Source: Kitasatospora sp. MMS16-BH015
GTDB lineage: Bacteria; Actinomycetota; Actinomycetes; Streptomycetales; Streptomycetaceae
Assembly (NCBI RefSeq): GCF_002943525.1
Contig: NZ_CP025394.1
Coordinates: forward strand, 8,137,001-8,201,000
Length of the DNA stretch: 64,000 nt
Direction: 5' to 3'
Below the pieces are notes generated by a model that saw nothing but the letters and a program-made list of their open reading frames with translations, was not told where the DNA came from and made no database searches. Each line of letters begins with the position of its first letter. The stretch's first letter is position 1. Positions 35,162-44,123 of this stretch are shown here, in pieces. The position numbers and the translations under genes are program-made.

Positions 35162-35486
35162 ATCGGCCCTCTTCAATGTGTCGCAGCAGCGCAATACCCG
35201 ACGGTGCGCCGTCGGCGTCAGTAGAGCCGAACCGGGCCGGGCAGACAACGGGCGGAGCCGAGAGTTAACTCCAACGGGTGAAGCGGAGTGTCCGTCGGGG
35301 CAGGCCACTCGACCCCCGGTCGGCCCATGGCCGTTCAACCGAGTGCTGCGCCGCAACACTGATGCCCACTCAGCTCGTTGCCACCCACCCGGCGGTGACC
35401 GACATCATGAACTACCTCTCCGGGGCCCGCTGATCCGCGACCGGACCGGCCGTCCCCTTCCAGCGTTCACGCAGGGAATCACGCCC
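35162..35486. promoter_or_regulatory. Divergent region upstream of dxs
   Basis: 325 bases between the PH-like gene and dxs. It contains GTTCAAC at 35333-35339, the same core as in the divergent control region of the 2-methylisoborneol cluster. No gene with a ribosome site was seen inside it. Confidence 0.35.
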
Positions 35487-37316
35487 ATGACCTCGAACGA
35501 CCTGCTCTCCAGGATCACCGGTCCGGCTGACGTACGGAAGGTGCCCGCCGATCAGGTGGGCGCCCTGGCCGCCGAGATCCGACGCCTGCTCATCACCCGG
35601 GTCACTGCGGTCGGCGGGCACCTGGGTGCCAGCCTCGGCGTGGTCGAACTGACCATCGCGCTGCACCGGGTGTTCGACTCGCCGAAGGACGTCATCCTGT
35701 TCGACACCGGCCACCAGTCGTACGCCCACAAGGCGCTCACCGGCCGGGCGGAGGAGTTCACCACGCTCCGCCAGCGGGGCGGACTCTCGGGGTACCCCAG
35801 CCGGTCCGAATCGGCCCACGACTGGATCGAGAACTCCCACGCCTCGACCTCGATCGGCTACGCGGACGGCCTCTGCAAGGCATTCGCCCGCAGCGGCCAG
35901 CGCGACCGGCACGTGGTGGCCGTGATCGGGGACGGCGCCCTCGGCGGCGGGGTGGCGCTCGAGGCGTTGAACGGCCTGGCGGCCAACGAGCACCCGGCCG
36001 TGGTGGTGCTGAACGACAACGGCCGGTCCTACGATCCGTCGGTGGGCGGGCTGGCGGCCCACCTCGCGGAGCTGCGCACCGGCCGGGCGGACCGGGCCGC
36101 GAGCCTGTTCGCCGCCTTCGGGCTGGCCTACACCGGCCCGGTGGACGGGCACGACGTGCGGGCGCTGGAAGCCGTGCTCACCGAGGCCGCGCGGGCTCCG
36201 CGCAGCACGCTGGTGCACGTGGTGACCGCCAAGGGCCACGGGTACCCGCCGGCCGAGGCGGACGAGGCCGACCGGATGCACGCCTGCGGGGTCGTCTCGT
36301 CCGAGACCGGGCGGGCGCTCAAGCCCTCGGCGCCGTCCTGGACCGACGTGTTCGCGAAGGCCATGGTGGCCCAGGGCGAGCGCCGCCCCGCGCTGGTGGC
36401 CGTCACCGCCGCGATGCGGCTGCCGGTGGGCCTGGGCCCGTTCACCGAGCGGTACCCCGGCCGCGTCTTCGACGCCGGCATCGCCGAGCAGTACGCGCTG
36501 ACCATGGCGGCGGGGCTGGCGACCGCCGGGCTGCAGCCGGTGGTGGCGCTCTACGCGACCTTCCTCAACCGGGCCTTCGACCAGCTGCTGCTCGATGTGG
36601 CGCTGCACCGGCTCCCGGTGGTCTTCGCGCTCGATCGCGCGGGGGTCACCGGCCCGGACGGGGCGAGCCATCACGGGTTGTGGGACCTGGCCCTGTTGGC
36701 GAGGATACCGGGGCTGCGGGTCGCGGCCCCGCGCGACCCGGCCCGCCTGGAGGAGCTGCTGGACGAGGCGCTGGAGCGCCAGCTCGGGCCCTCCGCCATC
36801 CGGTTCCCGCGTTCGACGGCCGGGCGCGACCTGCCGCAGATCAGCTCGATGAGCGGTATGGACATCCTGTGGCGCACCCCGCACGGCCGCCTGGAGGTGC
36901 TGCTGGTCGCCGTCGGCCAGACGGCCGGCCTCTGCCTGGAGGCGGCCGACCTGCTCGGTGAGCGCGAGGTGGGCGTCACGGTGGTGGACCCGCGCTGGGT
37001 GCTCCCGGTCAACCCCGCCCTGGTGCACCTGGCGGCCCGGCACCGGGTCGTCGTCGTGGTGGAGGACGGGGTGCGCAGCGGCGCGGTCGGATCGGCCGTG
37101 GCGGAGGCGGTCGAGGAGGAGGGGGTGCCCACTCCGGTGCACCGGGTGGGCCTGCCGACGGCCTTCCTGGAGCACGGCTCCAGAGAGGAGCTGCTGTCCC
37201 GGGCCGGGCTCGACGGTGCGCGGTTGGCGGCCCGGACCCGCGGCTGGCTCGCGGCTGCCCGGGCGGACCGCCGGGAGCTCCGGCGGTCGTCCAGGCAGTC
37301 GGCCGCCTGGTCGTGA
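35487..37316 (+). CDS. dxs: 1-deoxy-D-xylulose-5-phosphate synthase
   Basis: 609 aa, ATG 35487 with AGGGA upstream. It condenses pyruvate and glyceraldehyde 3-phosphate, the entry step of the MEP pathway. Transketolase-type features: GGHLGASLGVVELTIALH, DTGHQSYAHKALTGR, the thiamine-diphosphate motif GDGALGGGVALEALN with NDNGRSYDPSVGG, and DAGIAEQYALTMAAGLA containing the catalytic Glu. The protein is slightly shorter than the usual 630-650 aa and the motif reads GGG where many enzymes have TGG. It is convergent with ispG (15 nt between stops) and forms a MEP group with ispH and ispG; ispE lies 12 kb away near the terpene genes. Confidence 0.93.
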   Translation: MTSNDLLSRITGPADVRKVPADQVGALAAEIRRLLITRVTAVGGHLGASLGVVELTIALHRVFDSPKDVILFDTGHQSYAHKALTGRAEEFTTLRQRGGLSGYPSRSESAHDWIENSHASTSIGYADGLCKAFARSGQRDRHVVAVIGDGALGGGVALEALNGLAANEHPAVVVLNDNGRSYDPSVGGLAAHLAELRTGRADRAASLFAAFGLAYTGPVDGHDVRALEAVLTEAARAPRSTLVHVVTAKGHGYPPAEADEADRMHACGVVSSETGRALKPSAPSWTDVFAKAMVAQGERRPALVAVTAAMRLPVGLGPFTERYPGRVFDAGIAEQYALTMAAGLATAGLQPVVALYATFLNRAFDQLLLDVALHRLPVVFALDRAGVTGPDGASHHGLWDLALLARIPGLRVAAPRDPARLEELLDEALERQLGPSAIRFPRSTAGRDLPQISSMSGMDILWRTPHGRLEVLLVAVGQTAGLCLEAADLLGEREVGVTVVDPRWVLPVNPALVHLAARHRVVVVVEDGVRSGAVGSAVAEAVEEEGVPTPVHRVGLPTAFLEHGSREELLSRAGLDGARLAARTRGWLAAARADRRELRRSSRQSAAWS

Positions 37317-37331
37317 CACCGGGCCCGTCGG

Positions 37332-38486
37332 TCAGGGGGCGTCCGATCCGTCGGAGGCCCCCTCCGAGAGCAGCAGGGCCTGTTCCAGGAGGGCGTCCAC
37401 GATCTGCGACTCCGGGACGGTGCGGACGATCTCGCCCTTGACGAAGATCTGGCCCTTGCCGTTGCCGGAGGAGACGCCGATGTCGGCCTCCCGGGCCTCG
37501 CCGGGGCCGTTGACGACGCAGCCCATCACCGCGACGCGCAGCGGGTGCGGGAAGCCCTCGAAGGCGGCCTGCACCCGCTCGGTCAGCCGGTAGACGTCGA
37601 CCTGGGCCCGGCCGCAGGACGGGCAGGAGACGATCTCCAGGTGCCGCTCGCGCAGGCCGAGGGACTGCAGGATGCCGAGACCGGTCTTGACCTCTTCCAC
37701 CGGCGGTGCGGAGAGCGAGACCCGGATGGTGTCGCCGATCCCTTCGGAGAGCAGCACGCCGAAGGCGACGGCGGATTTGATGGTGCCCTGTTGGAGCGGG
37801 CCGGCCTCGGTGACGCCCAGGTGCAGCGGGTAGTCGCAGGAGCGGGCGAGCAGGCGGTAGGCGGAGACCATGGTGACCGGATCGTGGTGCTTGACGGAGA
37901 TCTTGATGTCCTGGAAGCCGTGTTCCTCGAAGAGCGAGGCCTCCCACAGCGCGGACTCCACCAGTGCCGCGGGCGTGACCCCGCCGTGGCGGGTGAGCAT
38001 CCGCTCGTCCAGCGAGCCGGCGTTGACACCGATCCGGATCGGGACCCCCGCGGCGCCGGCCGCTCGGGCGATCTCGCGGACCTGGTCGTCGAAGCGCTTG
38101 ATGTTGCCCGGGTTGACGCGGACGGCGGCACACCCCGCGTCGATCGCCGCGAAGACGTACCGGGGCTGGAAGTGGATGTCGGCGATGACCGGGATCGGCG
38201 ACTTGGCGGCGATCCGGGCAAGCGCGTCGGCATCGTCCTGGGAGGGCACCGCGACCCGGACGATCTCGCAGCCGGCGGCGGTGAGTTCGGCGATCTGCTG
38301 CAGGGTGGCGTCGACATCGGAGGTCAACGTGGTGGTCATCGACTGGACGCTCACCGGGGCCCCGCCGCCGACGCGGACGGAACCGACCTGGATGCCCCTG
38401 CTCTGGCGTCGGGAGACGGCCGCGAGGCCGGCGGTCTGCGCGCCCGGTCGGGCGGGGTCGGGCACGGGCAGGGCGACGGACGGCAT
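37332..38486 (-). CDS. ispG: 4-hydroxy-3-methylbut-2-enyl diphosphate synthase (flavodoxin-type)
   Basis: 384 aa, ATG 38486 with GGAG upstream. It reduces methylerythritol cyclodiphosphate to HMBPP using a 4Fe-4S cluster. The family sequence is plain: VPVSVQSMTTTLTSDVDATLQQI-like start, VRVNPGNIKRFDDQV, IRIGVNAGSLDERML, SVKHHDPVTMVSAYRLL, then the cluster cysteines in SCPSCGR and VMGCVVNGPGEA. The N-terminus has an extra Ala/Pro-rich lead of about 28 residues, common in actinobacteria. It follows ispH on the same strand with 46 nt between, a likely two-gene unit. Confidence 0.95.
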   Translation of the reverse strand: MPSVALPVPDPARPGAQTAGLAAVSRRQSRGIQVGSVRVGGGAPVSVQSMTTTLTSDVDATLQQIAELTAAGCEIVRVAVPSQDDADALARIAAKSPIPVIADIHFQPRYVFAAIDAGCAAVRVNPGNIKRFDDQVREIARAAGAAGVPIRIGVNAGSLDERMLTRHGGVTPAALVESALWEASLFEEHGFQDIKISVKHHDPVTMVSAYRLLARSCDYPLHLGVTEAGPLQQGTIKSAVAFGVLLSEGIGDTIRVSLSAPPVEEVKTGLGILQSLGLRERHLEIVSCPSCGRAQVDVYRLTERVQAAFEGFPHPLRVAVMGCVVNGPGEAREADIGVSSGNGKGQIFVKGEIVRTVPESQIVDALLEQALLLSEGASDGSDAP

Positions 38487-38532
38487 GGCGACTCCGTTCG
38501 GGGATGCGCTCGCAGGAGTCTGCGAGCCGGTT

Positions 38533-39498
38533 TCAGTGGTTCCTGACCTGCTTGGGGAGGGTGAACCGGATGGTCTCCTCGGTGAGCAGGCGCTCCTCGA
38601 CGGTGAGGGGGCCGGACTGCTCCAGGTGGCGCAGGACGGCGTCGACCAGGGCGGGCGGGGCCGAGGCGCCGGCCGTCACCCCGACCGTCCGGACGCCGAC
38701 CAGCCACTGCGGGTCGATGTCCGCCGCCCCGTCCACGAGGTGGGCCGCGACGCCCCCGCGCCGGGCGAGCTCGACCAGGCGCACGGAGTTCGAGGAGTTG
38801 GCCGAGCCGATCACGAGCAGCAGTTCGCACTCGGGCAGGACGGCCTTGACGGCGAGTTGACGGTTGGTCGTCGCGTAGCAGATGTCGTCACCGGGCGGAT
38901 CGACCAGGGTGGGGAAGCGCTCCCGCAGGGCCTCGATCACCTCGGCGGTCTCGTCCGTGGCGAGCGTGGTCTGGGTGAGGTAGGAGACGGTGCCCGCACC
39001 GGGAAGCTCCAGGGCCTCCGCCTCCGCGCGGTCCTGGACCAGCACGATCGACCCGGGCGCCTCGCCCAGGGTGCCCTCGACCTCCTCGTGCCCCGCGTGC
39101 CCGATCAGCAGGACGGTGTCGCCGCGGGCGACGAACCTGCGGGCCTCGGAGTGCACCTTCGTGACCAGGGGACAGGTGGCGTCGACCACCCGCAGGCCGC
39201 GCCGGTCGGCCTCCGCCCGGACGGCGGGGGAGACCCCGTGCGCGGAGAAGACGACCAGGGCGGCGTCGGGGACTTCGTCGAGCTCCTCGACGAAGACGGC
39301 GCCGCGCTCGCGGAGGCCGTGCACCACGTGGGTGTTGTGGACGATCTGCTTGCGCACGTAGACGGTCTCGGCCGCCTCGTCCAACAGCCGTTCCACCACC
39401 TCGATGGCGCGTTCGACGCCGGCGCAGAACGAACGGGGGGAGGGGAGGAGCACCCGGCGGGGCGCCGGGCCGGCCGGGTCAGTGGGGGCGGTAGCCAC
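38533..39498 (-). CDS. ispH: 4-hydroxy-3-methylbut-2-enyl diphosphate reductase
   Basis: 321 aa, GTG 39498 with GGGAG upstream. It converts HMBPP to IPP and DMAPP, the last MEP step, using a cubane iron-sulfur cluster. The three cluster cysteines are in SFCAGVERA, DATCPLVTKVH and CYATTNRQ; the conserved histidines and Glu are in IVHNTHVV and the FSAHGVSPAV region. Length is normal. It is the first gene of the ispH-ispG unit and is divergent from the HTH-TPR regulator (187 nt between starts). Together with ispE, dxs and ispG it may be a dedicated second set for terpene production; the presence of other copies cannot be seen here. Confidence 0.95.
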   Translation of the reverse strand: MATAPTDPAGPAPRRVLLPSPRSFCAGVERAIEVVERLLDEAAETVYVRKQIVHNTHVVHGLRERGAVFVEELDEVPDAALVVFSAHGVSPAVRAEADRRGLRVVDATCPLVTKVHSEARRFVARGDTVLLIGHAGHEEVEGTLGEAPGSIVLVQDRAEAEALELPGAGTVSYLTQTTLATDETAEVIEALRERFPTLVDPPGDDICYATTNRQLAVKAVLPECELLLVIGSANSSNSVRLVELARRGGVAAHLVDGAADIDPQWLVGVRTVGVTAGASAPPALVDAVLRHLEQSGPLTVEERLLTEETIRFTLPKQVRNH

Positions 39499-39684
39499 GG
39501 TGATCTCCCGTCGACCGAGTTAACGGATGGAGGGTTCGCGGGTATGAGAGGAGGAGGCGGAGAGCCCGGATCCATGTAAGTACAGACCGGTGGCGCCGAG
39601 GGAGACCGACGGGTGCATCGCCCTGTTGAGCGGCCTGCCACCGTTGAGCGCACACCCGCCACGAGCTGTGAAGGCGAAGAGGGG

Positions 39685-41061
39685 ATGACTGGAACACGGC
39701 GCGCGAACCAGCAGTTGAGGGCGCTCCTGGCCGAGGCCCGGTGGAGCGGTGAGGACTTGGCCAGGGCGGTCAACCGGACCGGTGCGGTGGACGGTCACCG
39801 GTTCCGGTACGACCGCACGGCGGTGGCGCACTGGCTCGGCGGCTCCAGGCCGGCCGAACCCGTCCCCACCATCGTCGCCGAGGTGCTCTCCCGGGTGCTC
39901 GGCCGGGAGATCACCGTCGGCGACACCGGCCTCGGCCGGCCGGCCGGCTCGGCCGCCGCCACCCGCGTAGCGGACCCGTACGAACTCATGGTCAGACTGG
40001 CGGCCCTCGGCAACCAGCAGCGGCCGGACCGCCAGCCCGTCTACTCCCTGGTCCGCAGCAGAGTGCCGGTGTTCCCGTCCCAGGGACTGACCGATCCGGG
40101 TGCGCCTGCGCCCACCCGGATCGGGACCCCCCACCTGCAGGTGGCCAGGGACCTGTTGGACATCCTGCTCACCTGTGACGAGGAACTCGGGCCCGACCGG
40201 GGGCGTCGGATGCTGACCGACTTCCTGGCCACCGTGGCCACCAGCTGGCTCCGGGCGCAGACCCCGCCCGCCCTTCGCTGGGAACTGCTGAGCTGCACCT
40301 CACAACTCAGCTATCTCGCAGGCTTCTCCTACTTCGACGCACGGCACGAGGGGATGGCCCAGTCCTACTACAACACCGCGGCACTGCTGGCGGCCGAGGC
40401 GGCGGACGCCGGCTCCTACGCCATCGCCCTGCGCGGGCTGAGCGTGCAGGCCCACTACCTGGGCCACCGCAGGCACGCCAGGGAGCTGGCCGAACTGGCC
40501 GGCAGTCACGCACGCGGCCTGGCAGCGCGTCAGCTGGCCTTCGTGCACGGTCAGCAGGCGGTGGCTGCGGCCGCCTGTGGGGACAGGAAGAAAGCTTTCT
40601 CCCACCTGACCGATGCCCAGGCCCTCCTCGAACGTGCCGAGGAGCTCCCCGGTACCCAGGTCGCCGGCTACCACTGGGCTTCCTACGCGCATCAGGAGGC
40701 CGAGACCCTGGTGGCCCTCGGTGACGTACCCGGAGCCGTCCGGTCGCTCGGCCGGTCGGTACGGGAGCGTCCGGCCGCCGAGCGCAGGGCCAGAGCGGTC
40801 ACGAAGGCCAGGCTCGCCGAACTGCACCTCCAGCGGGGCAGCCTGGACCAGGCGACCGAAGTGTGGCACGAGGTCCTCGACGACTACCCCTTCGTCCGTT
40901 CGGGCCGGTTGAGCTCCGCCGTGCACCGGATGCGGACCCGTCTGGCACTCCAGACCAGAGGTCCATCGGTCCGGAATCTGCTGGCCAGAGCGGCCAGCGT
41001 CCAGGGCACCGTCCCCCCACAGCGCCCGCCGGGGGAACGCACGGAGGCGAGGAGGAGCTGA
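39685..41061 (+). CDS. HTH-TPR transcriptional regulator (NsdA-like type)
   Basis: 458 aa from ATG 39685. An N-terminal HTH-like region (QQLRALLAEARWSGEDLARAVNRTG, AVAHWLGGSRP, residues about 8-80) is followed by tetratricopeptide-like helical repeats (ARELAELAGSHARGLAARQLAFVHGQQAVAAAACGD, HQEAETLVALGDVPGAVRSLGRSV, RRARAVTKARLAELHLQRGS). This layout matches streptomycete regulators related to NsdA that tune development and secondary metabolism. It is divergent from ispH-ispG and could control them, but nothing in the sequence proves this. No ligand-binding or kinase domain is present. Confidence 0.75.
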   Translation: MTGTRRANQQLRALLAEARWSGEDLARAVNRTGAVDGHRFRYDRTAVAHWLGGSRPAEPVPTIVAEVLSRVLGREITVGDTGLGRPAGSAAATRVADPYELMVRLAALGNQQRPDRQPVYSLVRSRVPVFPSQGLTDPGAPAPTRIGTPHLQVARDLLDILLTCDEELGPDRGRRMLTDFLATVATSWLRAQTPPALRWELLSCTSQLSYLAGFSYFDARHEGMAQSYYNTAALLAAEAADAGSYAIALRGLSVQAHYLGHRRHARELAELAGSHARGLAARQLAFVHGQQAVAAAACGDRKKAFSHLTDAQALLERAEELPGTQVAGYHWASYAHQEAETLVALGDVPGAVRSLGRSVRERPAAERRARAVTKARLAELHLQRGSLDQATEVWHEVLDDYPFVRSGRLSSAVHRMRTRLALQTRGPSVRNLLARAASVQGTVPPQRPPGERTEARRS

Positions 41062-41236
41062 CGGCCCATCACCTGCGCCGACCGGTCCGACATGCCTGTT
41101 CGGCCGATCGGGCGAAGCACTCCACCCAGTCGCCAGGCTTTGGTTCGCATGCGCTTGTGGGTCGTATGAGTGATGATCTGTCGGCCAGGACGGAAGCTGT
41201 TCAACGCTGGACGGTTGTCCTGGCACGCTGGCTGGC

Positions 41237-43099
41237 ATGATCTCGAGACGGACGTTCTTCACCGCCACGGGTGCTGCGGCAGCCGTGGCCTCCCTCCCCG
41301 CAGGCCCGGCGGCAGCAGCCGGTCCGGCGGCCGACATCGACCCGGACCGCTACGCGGCGGCACTCACGGTGGCTCGGCGGGTGCTGCTCACGGACGAGGC
41401 GCACAACGACCTGACGCTCCAGTACCTGAAGATCCTCACCGGGGGCGCTGGGATCGGCCGGGTGGCGCCGCGTGACGTGATCGTGGTCGGTGCCGGGGTA
41501 TCCGGCATGGTCTGTGCCCGGCTGCTGCTGGCCGCGGGGTACCGGGTGCGGGTCTTGGAGGCCAACCGCAGCCGGGTGGGCGGCCGGGTGAAGACCTTCC
41601 GCGGCGACACCTGGCAGGACCAGCGCCTGCGGGCCGAGGCCGGGGCGATGCGCATCCCGTCGAGCCACGTGCTGACGCTCGCCTTGGCGGACCACCTGGG
41701 CGTGGCCCGGCGCCCGTTCCACCTGGTCGACGTACCGCCGGACCCGGACCTCAGCTCGGGGGACAGTCAGGTGGTCTACCGCTCCTGGACGGGCGAGACC
41801 TTCAGCACCGGCAGCTGCCCGCCGTACACCGCTCCCGCAGGGCTCGGGCAGCGGCTGGTCCACCTGAACGGACAGACCGTCAGCAAGGCGGAGTACGCGG
41901 CCGACCCGGGGCCGATGAACAAGTCCTTCGGCTGGGACAGCGCCCAGACCTCCTCCGCCGCCTTCGACCAGGCGCTGGACACCGCCCGGACCTACACCCA
42001 GACCAGGAACCCGGACGGGACGTGGACCGACAAGCCCATCGAGGACCGGGTGCAGGGGATGGCCCACCTGCTCAACGACCTGGACGGCTACTCGCTGCTG
42101 CGCTACCTCACCGAGGTGGCCCACTGGGGCGACGCCCAGATCCAGGCGGTCGGCACCCTGGAGAACCTGACCAGCCGGCTCTCCTACGGCTTCCTGCACT
42201 CCGTGCTGGACGCCGCCGACATCAACCCGGCCGTCACGTACTTCGAATTCTCCGAGGGCACCGACGCGCTCACCACCGCGCTCGCCAAGGGCCTGCCGAT
42301 CGAGCAGGACCGGGTGGTCACCGACGTGACCGTGGCCGACGGGAAGGTGACGGTGACGGCGGTGCCCGAGACCGGCGCGGAGGACGAGGCGTGCGAGGGC
42401 GCCATCGGCGGGGAGGTCCACCAGTACCAGGCGGACGCCGTGGTGTTCGCCGTGCCGTTCGCGACGCTGCGCCACGTGGACTTCGACCCGCTGCTGCCCT
42501 ACCCGAAGCGCCGGGCGATCAACGAACTCCACCACGACACCGCGCACAAGGTGCTGCTCGAGTTCACCGAGCGCTGGTGGGAGTGGGACGAGGACACCTG
42601 GCGCGCCAAGCTCGGCGCCGACTACCGGCCTGCTCCGCACGGCGACGCCCGGCCGGCCGTCGGCGGCGGGTGCGTCAGCGACGAGGCGTGCCGGTTCGTC
42701 TACTTCCCCTCCCACCCGAGCGATCAGGGCGCGCCCGGGGGAGTCGTGCTCGCCGCCTACACCTGGGCCGAGGACGCGCAGCGCTTCGACTCCCTCACGC
42801 CGGCGGACCGACACACCGAGGCACTGGACCACCTGGCCATCCTGTACGGCGAGCGGATCCGTCGTTTCGCCACCGACCGCTGCGTGTCCCAGTCCTGGCT
42901 GCGGAACCGCTGGGCCCTCGGCGAGGCCGTGGTCGAGACCCCGGGGCAGTTGCTGAGCCTGGGGCCGCACGTGGCCACGCCGGTGGACAACCGCCTCTTC
43001 TTCGCCGGGGACCACTGCCAACCCCGCTACCACGCCTGGATCGCCGGTGCGGTGGCCTCCGGAGTGGAGGCCGCTTTGCAGGTGAGCTCCGGTGCCTGA
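41237..43099 (+). CDS. Tat-exported flavin amine oxidase, L-glutamate oxidase-like
   Basis: 620 aa, ATG 41237. A twin-arginine signal (SRRTFF, residues 3-8) ends near residue 28. The FAD domain has VGAGVSG (84-90) and RVGGRVKTF (113-121), then EAGAMRIPSSH, NLTSRLSYGFLHSVL, YFEFSEGTD, and the C-terminal FFAGDHCQPRYHAWIAGAVASG. This order and wording closely match the remembered L-glutamate oxidase of Streptomyces and related L-amino acid oxidases. It oxidises an L-amino acid to the keto acid with ammonia and peroxide outside the membrane. The residue that sets L-glutamate specificity was not located with certainty, so the exact substrate is open. Its end overlaps the next gene by 8 nt. Confidence 0.87.
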   Translation: MISRRTFFTATGAAAAVASLPAGPAAAAGPAADIDPDRYAAALTVARRVLLTDEAHNDLTLQYLKILTGGAGIGRVAPRDVIVVGAGVSGMVCARLLLAAGYRVRVLEANRSRVGGRVKTFRGDTWQDQRLRAEAGAMRIPSSHVLTLALADHLGVARRPFHLVDVPPDPDLSSGDSQVVYRSWTGETFSTGSCPPYTAPAGLGQRLVHLNGQTVSKAEYAADPGPMNKSFGWDSAQTSSAAFDQALDTARTYTQTRNPDGTWTDKPIEDRVQGMAHLLNDLDGYSLLRYLTEVAHWGDAQIQAVGTLENLTSRLSYGFLHSVLDAADINPAVTYFEFSEGTDALTTALAKGLPIEQDRVVTDVTVADGKVTVTAVPETGAEDEACEGAIGGEVHQYQADAVVFAVPFATLRHVDFDPLLPYPKRRAINELHHDTAHKVLLEFTERWWEWDEDTWRAKLGADYRPAPHGDARPAVGGGCVSDEACRFVYFPSHPSDQGAPGGVVLAAYTWAEDAQRFDSLTPADRHTEALDHLAILYGERIRRFATDRCVSQSWLRNRWALGEAVVETPGQLLSLGPHVATPVDNRLFFAGDHCQPRYHAWIAGAVASGVEAALQVSSGA

Positions 43100-43682
43100 C
43101 ACAGGTCCCGGTACCGCACCGGGCCCGACCCCGGCCGCCTCAGCCGACCCGGGATGCCCGGAGGAGACCCCGACTCCGTCGCCGATCACCACCCCGTCCG
43201 CGTCCACCACTCCGGGGCCGCCCGCGTCCACGACCCCGGTGCCGACCGGGCCCGCCTCTCCGGCGCCGGTGGTCACGACACCGGCGCCGGTCACTCCGGT
43301 GGCACCGGCCCCGGCGGCCGCAGCCGTGCCGAGGCCGTCAGCACCGGTGGCGTCCCCGGCGGCGGCGCCACCGCCGGGGACGCCAGCCGCGGTGGTGCCG
43401 CCGCCGGTCCCGCCGCGATCCACGCAGGCACAGCCGCCGCCCGTGGTAGCGACCCCGGCCGCACCAGCTGCCAGCCCGCCGACCGCGATCCTCCCGAGCG
43501 TCACGGCCTCGCCCACGGCTGCGGCCACCACGCCGGTGACGGCGGTGGCCACTCCACCGGCCCTGGCCCAGCCGCACGCCGGGTCCGAACTGTCCGTCGT
43601 GCTGCTCTCCATCCTGTTGCTCGCCGTCCTCATCCCGGCGGCCATGGCATCCGCCACGTTCAACACCTGGAAGAATTCTTGA
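43092..43682 (+). CDS. Pro/Thr/Ala-rich protein with C-terminal membrane helix
   Basis: 196 aa, GTG 43092, overlapping the amine oxidase by 8 nt. There is no signal peptide. About 160 residues are low complexity (Pro, Thr, Ala, Val), followed by one hydrophobic helix (SVVLLSILLLAVLIPAAMA) and a short tail. It may be a tail-anchored spacer or stalk. The following gene overlaps its stop (TTGA). Low complexity weakens the call, but translational coupling on both sides and high codon-position GC support a real gene. Confidence 0.6.
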   Translation: MPDTGPGTAPGPTPAASADPGCPEETPTPSPITTPSASTTPGPPASTTPVPTGPASPAPVVTTPAPVTPVAPAPAAAAVPRPSAPVASPAAAPPPGTPAAVVPPPVPPRSTQAQPPPVVATPAAPAASPPTAILPSVTASPTAAATTPVTAVATPPALAQPHAGSELSVVLLSILLLAVLIPAAMASATFNTWKNS

Positions 43683-44047
43683 TCTTCATCATCGCGCCCG
43701 TACTCGCCGTGCTCTACAGCGTCGGCCTGCTCGTCCTGGTGGCCCGCGTCCGTCCTGGCGGTGTCGTACCGCATGCCGCCCTGGCCCCTGTCCCGAACCT
43801 GCTCGCCGCGGTGGTGGTGCTGCTGTCGAGCTTCGAGGTCGTCACGGGCTGGGCGAACCGCAGCACGTCGAGTCCGCTCCACCCACCGCTGGTCGTCTTC
43901 GTCGTGGACGTGGCCGTCGCCGCTTGCCTGCTGGCCTATCCGGCGATCGCCGGTCTGCCGTACTCGCTCCGCAACCGGATCCTGGTGGGCATGTTCGCCA
44001 TCCCGGTCGGCGCCGTCCTCGCACTCTCCTGGTCGCTGCAGCACTGA
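43679..44047 (+). CDS. Small four-helix membrane protein
   Basis: 122 aa from TTG 43679, overlapping the preceding stop by the TTGA arrangement. Four hydrophobic helices are predicted (residues about 2-23, 36-58, 67-92, 100-120) with short polar loops. No motif was recognised. It is the third gene of an apparent coupled unit with the amine oxidase and the Pro-rich protein, so a membrane partner of the exported enzyme is inferred. Confidence 0.6.
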   Translation: MIFIIAPVLAVLYSVGLLVLVARVRPGGVVPHAALAPVPNLLAAVVVLLSSFEVVTGWANRSTSSPLHPPLVVFVVDVAVAACLLAYPAIAGLPYSLRNRILVGMFAIPVGAVLALSWSLQH

Positions 44048-44123
44048 TCAGGGACGGGGCACGGACACCCCGATCGGCTCCATGCGGTTGTGACATGCAC
44101 AGGGCCTCATTAGCTTTCGAAGC

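Noticed and set aside
39685..41061. Assignment of the HTH-TPR regulator as the confirmed controller of ispH-ispG or of nsdA identity
   Set aside because: Only the divergent position supports it; no operator or diagnostic residue was found, so no gene symbol is given.
41201..44044. A minus-strand open frame of about 947 codons opposite the amine oxidase trio
   Set aside because: Same reasons: high GC leaves long open antisense frames, and the three plus-strand genes overlap cleanly at their stop/start codons.
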